Assembly (NCBI GenBank): GCA_015227615.1
Contig: JAALGZ010000001.1
Coordinates: 930,001-994,000, forward strand
DNA length: 64,000 nucleotides
Direction of reading: 5' to 3'
Origin: Labyrinthula sp. Ha
Taxonomy: Eukaryota; Sar; Bigyra; Labyrinthulida; Labyrinthulaceae
This document shows positions 34,596 through 47,008 of this stretch, piece after piece. The notes beneath the pieces are model-generated. The model searched no databases. It saw nothing but the letters and a program-made list of their open reading frames with translations, and was not told the origin of the DNA. A program made the translations under genes and the position numbers. Positions within the stretch are counted from its first letter, which is position 1; every line of letters starts with the position of its first letter.

Positions 34596-37500
34596 TTTAT
34601 ATGTGTCTTCGAAATATTATTTTTTTATAGTTTATATATTTGAATTAGAATGGCTTATACTGCTTGTACAAACCTTTTCTTTTTTAAAAGGTTCTATTTA
34701 TTTGTCCCGTTCTGTATGCAGAATACGTAAAATAAAATAAGACATATCTAGTTTCAGACTAAGCATTTGATTGGATAATGTGGAGCTAATCAGAATAGAG
34801 GGAAAACAAGCAGGGGTTCTCGATTTATTCTGGGAAAACAAAGCATGAATTCAATTATCAGACTGGAATTAGATAGATTTGTTTATTAACTTGTCTACTT
34901 TCAGATTTCAGAGGCATATATGGCTCAAGTTTGAAACTTTTCCACTGTGACAAGTTCTTAAGAGATAAGAGTGTTTACTTCTCTTATAATAAGACAATGG
35001 TTCCTGTTCTGTGTGCAAGGAACTTGCCTATAGATTTCCTAATTCCCTTTTCCGAAGGTAAAGCACTTGGAAATTTAGTTTTAATAATCTTTTTATTGTA
35101 TATAGCTATAGATTAAGTAAACAAATTCTATTCTGATTCTATAAGCCCATAGGAAGTACTATTACGTAAGAATATCTTTACGCAGTGGTAAAATATGATA
35201 GATTGTGCTTGAGATCATACTCAGATTTTATAAACCTCATATTCACATTTAGCTTCAAGTCTTAAACAATAGATTTAATTAACTCATGTAAAAGCTCAAA
35301 CTTAAACAAAATAAGCAAAAACAACACTTTATAGTACCTTAGACTAACCTGAAGCCTACTCATAACTGATATGGCACTTAGCTGCGTGTTTAAAAAAAGT
35401 TGAAAAACTTAAAACTTCATGTCTATATACATGGAAATTGAGCAAACAATCCTTATACTAATCGAACAAATTCTCATACAAGGTTGCTTACAACGGCAAA
35501 CAACCTGGGAATTTGATTGGCCTATTAGGAAATTGACGACACATTTAAAACTACTTTCTAAAGAAGGCAAATCAATTTTTATTTATTATTTTTGTATGTT
35601 TTATGAGAAAAAAATTATTAATCAATATCAACTGCATTCAAAAGATGGTCTACTTTGAGGTTTCACCAGGCCACGGTCTTGGTAATGAATTGTAATTCTA
35701 GCATAGAAACTTGATATAGCCTGGATACAAACATTTGCTCTTGAAAATGCAACAGATAGCTTATTATCCCGTATGTTCCCTTTTTTTTTGGATAGCTGTT
35801 TTTGGGTATCTCTACAAAGGGAGGCTTATGTTTGGGTAGACGAAGATGGCACATTGCATTTCTTATTCAAAGCTTATTCTTGTGACCTTTCATTTCTTTT
35901 GATCGCATAATGGAATTTTTTTTCTATTGCAAAGACATTATTCATTTGCATTTTCTTGTTTTGACGCAAGCGTTAAATGCATTATTTTTCAGATTTTACT
36001 TTAATGCATTTAAATTCTGTGCGGCTGTTTAAACCTGGTTAGAGTATACTAGTATTCTGTATTTTGAACTGTAGAGCTTTCCCGTATTAACTCTTAATGT
36101 GATTTAGCAATCTTTATCAAGGTATTAGCTCTAAGGGCTACTCTCGCCTAATTTCCTGGTATGAACAATTATTTTGAAAAGCACCAGTCTATCAGACGGG
36201 TAGCATGATGATATAAGTGTTAACAGAGGAGAGGAAAACACTCTGGCTTGCTGAAATTCATCTGGAGCCTTAAATCTACTAAAATAGTTTTTGCTAAATT
36301 TGTAAAGACAAGATTATGTTACTAGTCAGAGTCTTATTTGGATCTATGTGAAGCTTCTGTTAGATGTCATTTAATTATAGAGCAGTGAACCGTGCACTCT
36401 AATTATTTTCAAAGGTGGATAATTTTCTTCAGAACGTGAGCATACCTTTTATATCTCTGTGCGTGAGCTTTTAGGTGTGGTGTAGTCTAAATCTTCGTGC
36501 ACTGGAACGAGGAAAACACGGCTTCGGTCTGTTATTCATATTTTTGATGTCTGGTAATATTACTGTCCCCTAAGATTCTATTTACACTATGCACAATTCA
36601 CGGCATTGATAACAAGGAGGTAATATTGTTTAACTGATGTAAACAAGCGAAACGTGAATCATCTTCATATATTTTTTTAAATTCTAGTAAGTAGCAGATT
36701 GCCAAATTATAAAATTGTTCCTTCCGTTCCTGTTAAGCTCACTAAAATAGGCGTTTGGTGCTTATTACCTTTTCTTCACAATAAACTTGAACACGGTATC
36801 TTAAACTAAAAGTAGTGTGACTTTGTTCAGCAGCTATCAACATCTAAATAGTTTCAAAAGATATAACATCGGGCACTAAGATGTACAACATTTTATCAGC
36901 ATTACGCAATATGCCTATTCCAATAGTGGTAATGACTGTTCAACCCAACGGTGCTTCCCTAATAGAAAATAAATTAAGCGTTCATAAAGATTTTTCCTCA
37001 TTTTCTAGTTGCTCACACAGTATAGTGCTTACCCATGGGAAATCCAGGTTGCATTTGCTGTTGAGAACCTTAATCATTAATAGGATTTCCCGCAGATGAC
37101 GTTTAATTACCTTAGCTCGGTTCATAGTCTATGTCTATCAACTTAATCTGTTTTTTTCGTGAGTGATCCATATGATCTGTTTCTGTGTTGCATAGAAGCT
37201 TTTCCATGGTATATATTATTGGATCATTAGAACATTATTCTATCACTGAATGCATATTAACTCCGCCGTACAAGCTTTCAGAAGGTAGCGGCCTTTAGGC
37301 GAATAGAGGATAACTTCAGGAGTTTTTTTGCATATGCCCTTTTATTTCGAATTAATTTCTATACCGTACGAGAGCCTGCTCAAGCACCTTGAAAATAAGT
37401 GGCATTTAAAAAATATATATATAATATAGATTGTAGCTTAGGTAGCTAGTTTTTCATGAATTGTATCAGCAATTGGTATAAAAATAAGCCAAGTTGTCCA

Positions 37501-38483
37501 ACAAGAACAATAATTGATCAAGTTCAACTCGGATGAAATAACAAACCTGAAGTTCTTACAGCAAAATGCCAATTCGCTCGAGTCCATCGTATATTAATGA
37601 GTAATATCAAAAGTATTCACGGCAGAGCTGAAGTCTTAACTATAATAAAGGAAAGTAATTAAAGTTTCTACTATAATCTAAAAAATATTAAGGTATATAA
37701 TTAGATAAGTAAATGCACATATTAAGGAACTTATTATATGCGTATGGGGTTAACACCAATATATAGTTGCTATATGCAAATTAGGAGTTTAATATTTTAT
37801 TCCCTTCAGAAATTATAGTTTTATCTTTAATTCCATAGTCCATAGCAACTAGAAAGTAACTGTAAAGCTGCTCTCATTGCTTTCTACCTCTCCCACTCTC
37901 ATTCATATCTCCAATACTAGTTTATTCAGTCGACTTTAATAATTTTGAGTCCTATCGTCCGAAGCATTTGGGTGAGTGCAAGTGAGCTATAGAAATTTCA
38001 TGTAGAGGCTTAAAGTTATAAATCGCCATATGGGATTTCTTAGAGTCTTAGATTCACTTAAAGAGGTATCGAGGCCACATTACATGCTTTTGTTCTTCGA
38101 ACCAACGATTTAATAAACCTTTAGTAATCTGAAAATGGGATGGTCGAAGTGTGCCTGATAGCTAGTTAATATGGCTTGAAAAAAATGCTTCATGGCTCCT
38201 TTGCGATACCAAGGTTGAAAGTTGTTTCTTTAAGCATTTTATAAAGTCATAAGGAGGTGTGCTTTAAATTCAACTACTCCGTGCGTTGAAAGTATGGATT
38301 TGAACTATAATACATGTATATTGGTAGGTTTGTATCCAAAGAAGATGCAACGAAAACCAGCCTCACTCAAATCAAAGAAACTGTATCTAAGAAGGAAGAA
38401 AAGAGATGACCATGCTGCGTAAGGACACATATCAAGTACTGGTTTCTATTTAAAACTAATAAGTTAGCCTTACATAATGTTAT
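34596..38483. other. Gene-free stretch between two GT13 genes
   Basis: AT-rich spacer of 3.9 kb between the two GT13 paralogues. Short frames such as 35419-35658 and 36881-37099 have no recognisable motifs. I see no remnant of a third GT13 copy, no RNA gene and no clear repeat. Confidence 0.5.
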
Positions 38484-40379
38484 CTATATGCCATTTACAC
38501 AAGGACAGAGTCTTTTTGTATTTTTATGATATCCAGAGCAAGATATATAATCAGGTTTGGTATTATAGAAACAGGTAATTTGATCACTGCTCATGAAATA
38601 GGCTGGCTGGTCGAGGCCAAAGGAAGCCTTACAAGTTTGGCAACTATGGTGTTTTCTCATATTCTCACAAGTGTTGACAATATCAAAACCACTAAGCTCA
38701 CAAGACATAGATGTCTGACTGCAAACATCGTCACAACTTTGACCTTCCCTATCGGCAACAAATATTTTAATTAATGGTGCTGTGATGTCAAGAACTTCAT
38801 TATGTTGCTTTTGTTTTGAAAACAAAACCCTTATTCTCGCAAGCAATGTTTCCGTATTAAACACTTTTACAGAATCTGGCTTTAAGTTTTCCCATGTCTC
38901 TGCAGCCACTTGTGCGAAAATATTCTCCCTTGCTCTAGCTGCAGACCATAAATTTATCATTATGAGATGAGTATTCTCAAACCAAAATTCATGCACGTTA
39001 TATCTCTGACCCCTATCAGGCTCATGCCAGAGTTTGAACATTTCCATTAAGCTCTGGATCTTTTCTTGAGACTTACCCTGTGGTGCCCTGTACCAAACAA
39101 CTAGACTCTTGTGATTGCTCAGTTCAGCTCTTGACGAAGGAGCAGTTTCTGTTAGGTGAACTCCAGCTTCTATTCTTCGTTTAAACTTTCTATCATAGTT
39201 TTCTAAAGATGCCTCAAATACTTCCTGTTTAGATATCTTAATATTCCCTAGATTCTTCTGAATAGGGTCGAAGTATCGAGCTTGTGTCCTTTCATCCATG
39301 AAAGATCCCTTTCGACCAATATGTGAAACTCTAGGAATTTCAGGATGCAAAGTTTCTCGAATTAGGTTTTCTTTTATAGACATGGAGCCTTTCTCACGAA
39401 TAAACCAATCCCAGTGATCAACCGGCCAGTTACCTTTAAGGTTATTCTCCCACTCTTCCCTTAAGAGAAGCCAGCCTAATCCGGGGAAAAAAGTTGTTCT
39501 CAGAAGGGCTGCCTCATCTTTCACAGCATAGCCAAATCCATTGTCATTCCAAGCAGAAGCAGTAAAGAGAGTTTCATCATTCTCGATTACCGGTGCCACT
39601 ACAGAAAAGTATTCCAGAATATCTGGACTTACAACTAAATCATCCTCCATAATAATAATTGCAGGTGTGGCTGGAAAATGCTTAAAAGCTTCATTAATAG
39701 AAAATTTATAATGTGCAGCTATTTTTCTACCTTCTTGGTTTGTTTTCAAGGATTTGTGTCGAACAAGTTTTATTCCATTCTTTAGAAGGTAATTCGAAAC
39801 ATCTCGAAAAAAACCATCTTGAACAGCAAGAATATTATTTTTATTCACTTGATTTGCTGCTAAAAGTGAATCTAGTGTTTTTTCAAGTTCATTTACTCTG
39901 TCATGGCAAAGCAGCAAGACAGGAAAACTCTTCTGATTCTTTTCTTGGTCAAAGATGTACTTAAAACTTTTTGTATTTCGAAAAGCTTGATAATAATAAT
40001 CCGGATCTCCATTATCAGCTAACGCTTCTGATGTGAGAACTGTTTGCTCTTTTTTTTCTTCTTCTTTATCTGGACGTGCAAGTTCTATCTTAACCTCTAT
40101 GTCGTGCAGGATATTATGCTCCTTTCGTTGCTTAGCGGCTTCTATACCAAAATCCTCAATCATAATCTCCTTTTCCTCTAAGCGAAGGAAATATTTTGAT
40201 TTTCCACCTTCAGAACTGGAAAACCTCACTTCCTGACCTGTCTTCCTTTTCATTTCAAGCATGTACAACAAGAGTGCGAGGACAAATAACAATATCTTAC
40301 TTCTATGAAATATGTCTCGAATATATATATGTTTATATTGTCTTCTTTTACTACCTTCATATCTGTTTTTAATCATCAA
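38484..40379 (-). CDS. GT13 glycosyltransferase with MGAT5-type Cys-rich tail
   Basis: A 631-residue type II membrane protein: short basic head, anchor at about 27-42, charged stem (KEEEKKE), then a GT13 catalytic domain from FPVLLLCHDRVNE (about 152). It keeps AVQDG, IIIMEDDLVV (EDD at 245-247), SAWNDNGFG, FFPGLGWLLL and DHWDWF, so the fold and metal site look intact. From about 537 a second module follows: GQSCDDVCSQTSMSCE, then SCQTCKASFGLDQPAY, then SCSGYHKNTKRLCPC, ten cysteines in all. The spacing and the GQSCxxVC, CSGxH and RxCPC blocks resemble the C-terminal end of MGAT5 (GT18), where GQSCKQVC, SCAGAH and RVCPC occur. It may act in N-glycan branching; the acceptor is unknown. It is a paralogue of the gene at 33060-34595. 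An ankyrin gene starts the next transcript unit 173 nt upstream on the same strand. Confidence 0.87.
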   Translation of the reverse strand: MMIKNRYEGSKRRQYKHIYIRDIFHRSKILLFVLALLLYMLEMKRKTGQEVRFSSSEGGKSKYFLRLEEKEIMIEDFGIEAAKQRKEHNILHDIEVKIELARPDKEEEKKEQTVLTSEALADNGDPDYYYQAFRNTKSFKYIFDQEKNQKSFPVLLLCHDRVNELEKTLDSLLAANQVNKNNILAVQDGFFRDVSNYLLKNGIKLVRHKSLKTNQEGRKIAAHYKFSINEAFKHFPATPAIIIMEDDLVVSPDILEYFSVVAPVIENDETLFTASAWNDNGFGYAVKDEAALLRTTFFPGLGWLLLREEWENNLKGNWPVDHWDWFIREKGSMSIKENLIRETLHPEIPRVSHIGRKGSFMDERTQARYFDPIQKNLGNIKISKQEVFEASLENYDRKFKRRIEAGVHLTETAPSSRAELSNHKSLVVWYRAPQGKSQEKIQSLMEMFKLWHEPDRGQRYNVHEFWFENTHLIMINLWSAARARENIFAQVAAETWENLKPDSVKVFNTETLLARIRVLFSKQKQHNEVLDITAPLIKIFVADREGQSCDDVCSQTSMSCELSGFDIVNTCENMRKHHSCQTCKASFGLDQPAYFMSSDQITCFYNTKPDYISCSGYHKNTKRLCPCVNGI

Positions 40380-40552
40380 ACTAAATCTTCATATATTTTG
40401 CTGAACGGATAAAACATCTTCGTAGTTTAACCCAAAATGGACGTCAAAAAAATACAAAGTTGCATTAATTTTCTTAATCATTAGAAAAAGAAAAAAGAAC
40501 TCTACAATAAGATCATACTAATCCATTGTAGACAAAAATCTACAAACAGGAA

Positions 40553-41084
40553 TTACCTCGCTAAGGAGAATCTTGAACTGATTCTCTTGGCTAGTTTTTT
40601 AGCTTGGCCCCCTAGAGACATAGCATTCTTAATAGCCCTGATTACCTCTTCAACACCTCTATCTCTTGCAAAATCCAAAGCAGTTTTTCCACTATTATCC
40701 TTGGCTTTAACGTCAATGTCTTTACATTTTAATAATAACTTGACACATTTGATGTCTCCACAAAGAGCAGCGTTCATTAAAGCTGTAGTTCCTGAATTAT
40801 CACTGGCGTTAACATCTATTCCATCCCTTTTAAGCAAAATCTCAACAATTCTAGGTGCTCCAGAATAAGCTAAAAAATAAAACTTGTTCACATTTCGCGT
40901 CTTCTCCATTTCCTCCGAGTAAAAGGTATGTTGGCAAAAACGTATGAAATGTACCTGCATTCATAAGCGGCGTCCATTCTGATTCATCTCTATAGTTAAT
41001 ATTCACCCCTCTTTTCCGCAATATCGCTTTTACCCCTTCAATGTCGTTGTCATAAGCTGTTTGGCATAGGTGTAATCCAGACAT
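40553..41084 (-). CDS. Small ankyrin-repeat protein (2 exons)
   Basis: Two exons, 41084-40955 and 40869-40553, joined across an 85-nt intron (40870-40954, GTACAT...TTTTAG), give 148 residues beginning MSGLHLCQTAYDND. The join restores the repeat: WTPLMNA then AYSGAPRIVEILL. Ankyrin-type units follow: an N-terminal repeat (QTAYDNDIEGVKAILRKRG), then VNASDNSGTTALMNAALCGD, and VKAKDNSGKTALDFARDRG, ending in a basic helix KKLAKRISSRFSLAR. It is a protein-binding module with no enzyme domain, and the partner is unknown. Its consensus-like repeats are typical of the many small ankyrin proteins in protists. It lies upstream of the GT13-tail gene on the same strand. Confidence 0.85.
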
Positions 41085-44000
41085 CTTTTTCTTTGTTTTT
41101 CTGTTTGTTAACTTTTTTTCAAAATTAGAACGGATAAATTCTACAATAGATGGATCGGATTGACATTAGAATAATCTCTAAAATGGATATGATGCTATTA
41201 ATTTATTCGTCATAATTTGGTGGAAGAATGTCAATGTGGAATTACTGTATATGCAATAGAACACGCATCCTAAACAGGTGTTCTAAGATAAACTTGAAAC
41301 ATGCTTCTACTCTGAATAATCATATTTGTTAGAACAGTATTACCTTATCAAAAATATTCACTTTCTATGCTTAAATTTTTCGCGATGACAGAAAATTTTT
41401 GGGAGAGACACAACCTTGTCTTCCACGTCTGGCGGTTAGACTCCGACTCTAGGTGAAAAATGCTCTCACGGTTTCATATCTTCCAGTAATATATATATAT
41501 ATAGACTGGATCTATGTGCTGCTCAAGTTACTTCAGTTTTTTAAGAAGATACAATCAACGCTAAAAGTTGTTGTGAAAGTTGATAACTGACTTCCATCAA
41601 TATCATTTATAGCCAATCCGTAAGGAAAAGTTAAACCTCAAGGCTCATATGACTTTTCAGCAAATCTAAAATATTTTTTTCATAGAAGGATTATTACTTT
41701 TTATCATAGTAAAAATTTAAATTTAGTTCATGTGTATGTTAATAAGTTCTGCAAAGGCTTCATTCAAATGCGGAATGTTCTATTGGCAAGCCTATATTTA
41801 GACTTGGCCAGTACAATATATTACGAAACTTGTAGAGTTAAACAATGGGCATCAACCTTTTTTTTACATTTACTGAAAAATATGTTTTGATTGGTTTAGT
41901 CATTTGGGTATATCTAGTTTAAAAACCAGTATTTTATTTAACCACCATCATGAATATGTGAATAATATTGATAATAGGCCCATTGTTAGTAAATTTCCTA
42001 AGTATAAGTAACTCAAAAAGGGGTTCTCTTTATTTAATATTTTTGCTATTACTTAGGAACTAAAAATAGATTAACAATGGACTAAAGTTTCAGAAAAAAT
42101 CCATGAAGGCGATCAAGAATGCTAAAAAGGTTTCTAAGAAACCGCATGAACATAAGAAAACCCATTAAGACAGACAAAGTGCATTGAGGCGAAATAAATA
42201 GTTCAAAGAAACTATATATTTTATTTTGGAACCATATTTACCAAGCCCCTTACATATTCAGTCACCAAAGGGCACTTTGCAGCACTTATTGAGCTAAACC
42301 ACACGTTAGTATTTCGTTATAGACATAAACACCACTATCTAATACGTATAGAAGAGCCAAATGTTTAAATTCACAGTTTCTATAGCTTTGCTTTTCCCAT
42401 AAGGTAAGTAGTATAAATAGAAATACATATCCACTTTTACCAATTACGTTAAGCAGCTACAAGACTCATTAAATATCAAGCAAGGAAATGCAGCTGGTAA
42501 AACCGTGATTTATCAAAACCGCTGCGAGTAGCATAAAAGAAGGAATCAAGCCTTCATTCCATTTTAATTAGCCTATGCATAGTCATCTCTAATCTTTTAA
42601 ACTTCGCAAGCTGTACGTCTGCTGGGAAAGTTTTATTTTGCAAAATTATAACCCTTATCACATATTCGGCATTGAAGGCTCTAGGTCTATTTCTACCAAG
42701 GAGATTTAATAGCATCGCACTTAGTTTGCAGCTAAGATGCTAAGGTGCATTATTAAAGTATGGAATCTATATCAACAACATTTTTACCTTGGAGCTGTAG
42801 TATGATAAAACATTGATTCATTGAGGAGTTCTTCATTTTTTGCATAAGAGGAAAGAGCTCAACATTTTAAGCCCAAACCAATATTAGTTAGTTATTCAGA
42901 ATAGTTTTCTCTCTCATAGATTTAAATCCTAATTTTATTGGATAATTTGAATATATACACATGTATGGATAATTTGTTCTATGAAAAACCAATGAATGTA
43001 ACTATTGACATCGAAAACCAATGAAGAAAAATCTATTCGATCTAATCAATAAACTGCTTTATCAACTATATAAGCCTCGCAATAGCGTCAAAGGAGCTTC
43101 ACCTAATCGTGGATTAGTGGCTATGTTACTAGCTATTCTTAAAACTACAAAGTCTGTACGATCCCGTATGCACATCGACATAGACATTACCGAAACATAA
43201 CTTCGTTATAGGGAATAGGTTTTCGGGTTCTACATCTATAGCATATTTTGTTGAGTCGACTTTTATAGATTAAACAAAGAAGAGGATACATAATACTACA
43301 AGCTAAACAATATACAACAATAGTTTCGACCTGTACAATGCTGACATATCTTTAAATCTGACATCCCAAATATTTGCAAGTAACTTATCCTGCTGCTAGA
43401 TATGATTTCTGAAAAGGATATTTTACAGCATACGTGCACTTAGTACTTTTAGGTTATGTACTGAAGTTATTTACTTTGCGTTATTGGCAAGGAAATCTTG
43501 AGACTATATGGTTAAAAACAATATTCTATAAAACAATATATTTTAAATTAAGGTAAAAACTAATTAAAAGCTACATATTCAGGACTAACATAGAAATTGA
43601 AACTCTTTATCCTAGCTTCTATTACGATGTACTGATCCAAAATGTTCTTACCATACTAAGTACTTATCATACCAGAAATAATACCTTGCCATAAAATCAG
43701 TTTAGGGCATTCTATGGCGACATATTGTGTTAATAATATTCATACCCAGACCAAGATCTTGAAGTTTACAATCGCTGACCATATATTTAAAAAGTATAAC
43801 CAAGTGTTGCCTGTATATAGAACGTTGTACCTTATATTTCCTAGGCTCCAATATTCTTAGTTTTACGATTTTTCTAGATTTTTTTTTAATTCTAGCAACA
43901 TGGATCCTGCCTATACCTCCCAAAGCACAATAGAACCAACTCTAAACGGCATGAAAAACCTCAAGTAACTTGATGGACCAATTCTAAATTTTGTTAATGC

Positions 44001-45020
44001 TCATTTTGAAATTACAGGGGCCTAAACTTAAGTAAAGAGGCAGTGCATAAGAGAAACAATAAAGCATTTGCCAAAAATCTTATACGATTATTACATGTTA
44101 TGAAACAAAATTTAGAGGCTAAGTACGATTGCTTCTATAATGCTATAGCCCCCTGTTAAAATTGAGGAAACGAACAATTGAAACCACTCAAAACCTCTTC
44201 TGGGGAGACAGTTCACAAGAAAGAAACACTGATCGAAATGGTTGGAGAAGTTCTTGACACTTTGATTGATCATATCAAAACAAATTATGAAACATATCTG
44301 TCATGGGCCTAATATATTATGTCCCATGGAAAGATAAATTGAAATCACTTTGTAGTGTCATATTGTAAGTGCAATTAGAAAGTATGTATTTTCAAAGCGG
44401 CCTCGATATGCTACAATGGAAACCATATAGGCCGAAAAAATATCAACTATCTAAGCAACTATTGTGAAATAAAGAACAATTATCACGTAAAAAAACTGGT
44501 GTATTTTGAAGGATCATAGCTCCGTAGAAGTAACTGACATGCATCGCATCCCATGCTTTATAGGTTATTAATGCTGTTTTCGTCATATTGCACGGCAATC
44601 ATGAATATTTACTCAAATTAAGCTATATATAGGATATAGCCTAAAATATTTTAGTTTGTCTTTCTCGGAGTATGTAAATATTCGAACTAGGTATCATATT
44701 TTCCATGTGTCTCCTGAATCATGACAGTCGTTCATAGGTTGACAAAGAGAGCTAGACAGAAAAGAAACTAAACATTCTATATTTAAATCAATAATTTCTA
44801 CATAAAAATATTAATTTCATAATTTTAACTGTAATTTACCTTCATTTTTATTGATAGAGCCTAGTTCCTGATATTGATCCTGTTTCACTAAAAAGAACAA
44901 CCTTTAGCACTTATTATCACTACTAAGGTCAAAATCTGGTGGGGAAAGCAGAAAAAATAACCTTTATTTAATTTAAAAAACATATTTTATAAATTCTTTC
45001 TAATAAGAACTAGTTTATGT
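41085..45020. other. Gene-free AT-rich stretch
   Basis: No recognised gene. It holds an (AT)n microsatellite at about 41488-41503 inside a small inverted repeat (TCCAGT at 41482-41487 and ACTGGA at 41505-41510). A 44-codon coding-like frame, ending LIDHIKTNYETYLSWA, lies at about 44180-44312 but has no ATG or family match. The rest is unstructured. Confidence 0.5.
41482..41510. repeat. (AT)n microsatellite in hairpin
   Basis: A run of alternating A and T of about 16 nt is flanked by the 6-bp inverted repeat TCCAGT/ACTGGA. It is a simple repeat able to extrude as a cruciform. Confidence 0.6.
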
Positions 45021-45042
45021 AATAAAGGTTTGGTCCATTCTC

Positions 45043-46962
45043 GTGTCTTTAAATTCCAAGAAAGCCAGAGCTGTTCTTAGACAAGTTGAAATAACACAAG
45101 TTGGCATTACCACAGAAACAATTATACTTAACAAAATGCGGAACCACAACCAATACTACCCTCTAAACAAAATAAGAACCAGACAAAGGGATAAACGTTT
45201 TCAAAAAAAAAGCCACATCTCTAAAAGAGACCTAGCCTTAGAAGAATCACAAACTCTTACACTTCTTCAAAATTTTTCGTTCCCTGTGTCTTCCTCAGTA
45301 ATTAGACAGTCACAAGATGGCGAATACCTGTTTATTTCTGGTACTTACCCTCCAAGAATACACTGCTATGAATATTCAAATCTATCTCTTAAATTCTCAC
45401 GACATTTAGATGCCGAAATATCGGATTTTGCACTTCTCGAAGATGATTTCACTAAAGTTGGAATACTGAGGAATGATCGATACATTGAGCTGCATGCAGC
45501 ATTTGGTAGACATCATACTGTTAGAGTTCCTCATTTTGGAAGATCTCTTTGTTATAATAGAAGAAACTGCGATTTATATATTTCAGCATCAAAATCAAGT
45601 ATATTTAGACTGAATTTAGAAAAAGGAAGTTTTATGGCTCCTGTTCAGGCACCAAACAGAGGAATAAATAAAATAAAGTTTAACTATGATTTAAATATTT
45701 TGCTCTCTGCAGATGAAAAAGGTGAAATTTCAATATTTGATAGCAGAAATGGACATAATAGTGTTGGTAATTTACAAGTTTTTGAAGAAGAAATAACTGC
45801 TTTGAGTTTAAATGAAAAAAATTCACTAAAATTTGCAACCGGTTCTTCTGCAGGTGTAGTAAAATTATTTGATTTACGGTCTCAAAAATATGAAAAAAGA
45901 AAAGAACATCATCATGAATTTCCAATTTTAGAAATTGAGTTTCAAAATAATGATGAAAATAAGTTTATAATTTCAGCTGATAAAAAAGTTGTTAAAATTT
46001 GGGATAAGAAAACAGGAAAAAATTATGCTAACATAGAACCAAAATCAGATATAAATAGTATGAGCTTAATAAAGCAAAAAGGACAGACAACAGGATTAAT
46101 AATATGTGCTTCAGAACAGAAAGATGTAAATAGTTTTTATGTTCCGGGCATAGGAATAGCACCTAAATGGGCACCTTTCATAGAAAATGTAGTTGATGAA
46201 ATTGAACAAGGTGAAACTTTAAATAAAATAGAAGATAAATTTGAAAATTATAAGTTTGTAACGCGTGAAGATTTGGTCCAAGTTGAATTGGATAATTTAA
46301 TTGGAACTAAAATGGTAAAGCCATATATGCATGGATTTTTTATAAAAACTTCTTTATATCAAGGAGCAGTTGCTTTACATAAAGAGAATGATTTAGAAGA
46401 AGAATTAAAGAAGAAAAAACTTTCTAAGAAATTGCAGATGCAAGAAAATGAAAGAATTAAGAAGAAAGAGAAGCGAAGTAAAAAACATAAAGTAAGAGTT
46501 AATCAAGGTTTGTTAGATCAAGTTGAGTTAGAAGAAGAAGCACAAAAGAGAAAAAAGAAAAGAGTTGGTCTTGGAAAGGCTGCAATGGAAGAGAATGAAA
46601 GATTTAAAGAAATGTTTGAAGACTCAGATTTTGAAGTGGATGAAGAATCTGAACATTACAAAAAAATTTATAGAGAAAGCAAACAAGTTGCAAATATTTC
46701 TAAAATGAAGAACATACTCGAAGAAGGTGATGATGAAGAGATTGAGAGAGTAAGTCAAGAATCTGAAGTTGAATCAAGTGATGAAGGCAGTGAGTCTGAA
46801 AATGGGGAACTAAAAGTTTTAGCTAAAGCTGATCTTGATTCAGAAAGTGAAAGTGATTTAGAAGAAGAGCAGGCTATTTTGAGAAATACAGTTACTAGAG
46901 AAGATGAGAAAGGTGGAATTTTTAACTCTAGTGAACAAGGGTTTTCGTATGTTCCAAAATGA
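45043..46962 (+). CDS. NOL10: NOL10/Enp2-like WD40 ribosome-biogenesis protein
   Basis: Up to 639 residues. Enp2/NOL10 is a nucleolar WD-repeat factor of the small-subunit processome. Alignable blocks run the full length: QDGEYLFISGTYPPRIHCYE, LSLKFSRHLDAE, FGRSLCYNRRNCDLY, RLNLEKGSFMAP, KKVVKIWDKKTGKNYA, PGIGIAPKWAPFIENVVDEIE, KFVTREDL, YMHGFFI, and the tail block ERFKEMFEDSDFEVDEES. The C terminus is acidic and ends FSYVPK like the family. The frame opens at 45007 without an ATG. The first in-frame ATG (45136) would remove residues that look homologous to Enp2's N terminus, so a short spliced first exon is likely but not found. It converges on the next gene with 46 nt between stops. Confidence 0.88.
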   Translation: MSLNSKKARAVLRQVEITQVGITTETIILNKMRNHNQYYPLNKIRTRQRDKRFQKKSHISKRDLALEESQTLTLLQNFSFPVSSSVIRQSQDGEYLFISGTYPPRIHCYEYSNLSLKFSRHLDAEISDFALLEDDFTKVGILRNDRYIELHAAFGRHHTVRVPHFGRSLCYNRRNCDLYISASKSSIFRLNLEKGSFMAPVQAPNRGINKIKFNYDLNILLSADEKGEISIFDSRNGHNSVGNLQVFEEEITALSLNEKNSLKFATGSSAGVVKLFDLRSQKYEKRKEHHHEFPILEIEFQNNDENKFIISADKKVVKIWDKKTGKNYANIEPKSDINSMSLIKQKGQTTGLIICASEQKDVNSFYVPGIGIAPKWAPFIENVVDEIEQGETLNKIEDKFENYKFVTREDLVQVELDNLIGTKMVKPYMHGFFIKTSLYQGAVALHKENDLEEELKKKKLSKKLQMQENERIKKKEKRSKKHKVRVNQGLLDQVELEEEAQKRKKKRVGLGKAAMEENERFKEMFEDSDFEVDEESEHYKKIYRESKQVANISKMKNILEEGDDEEIERVSQESEVESSDEGSESENGELKVLAKADLDSESESDLEEEQAILRNTVTREDEKGGIFNSSEQGFSYVPK

Positions 46963-47008
46963 GGATTTACACAAAAGATATTACAGTTTTTTAACAAAAC
47001 AAAGCTGC

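Noticed and set aside
42103-42168. Lys-rich 21-residue frame with histone-tail-like composition
   Set aside because: Far too short, without context, and expected by chance in A-rich sequence.
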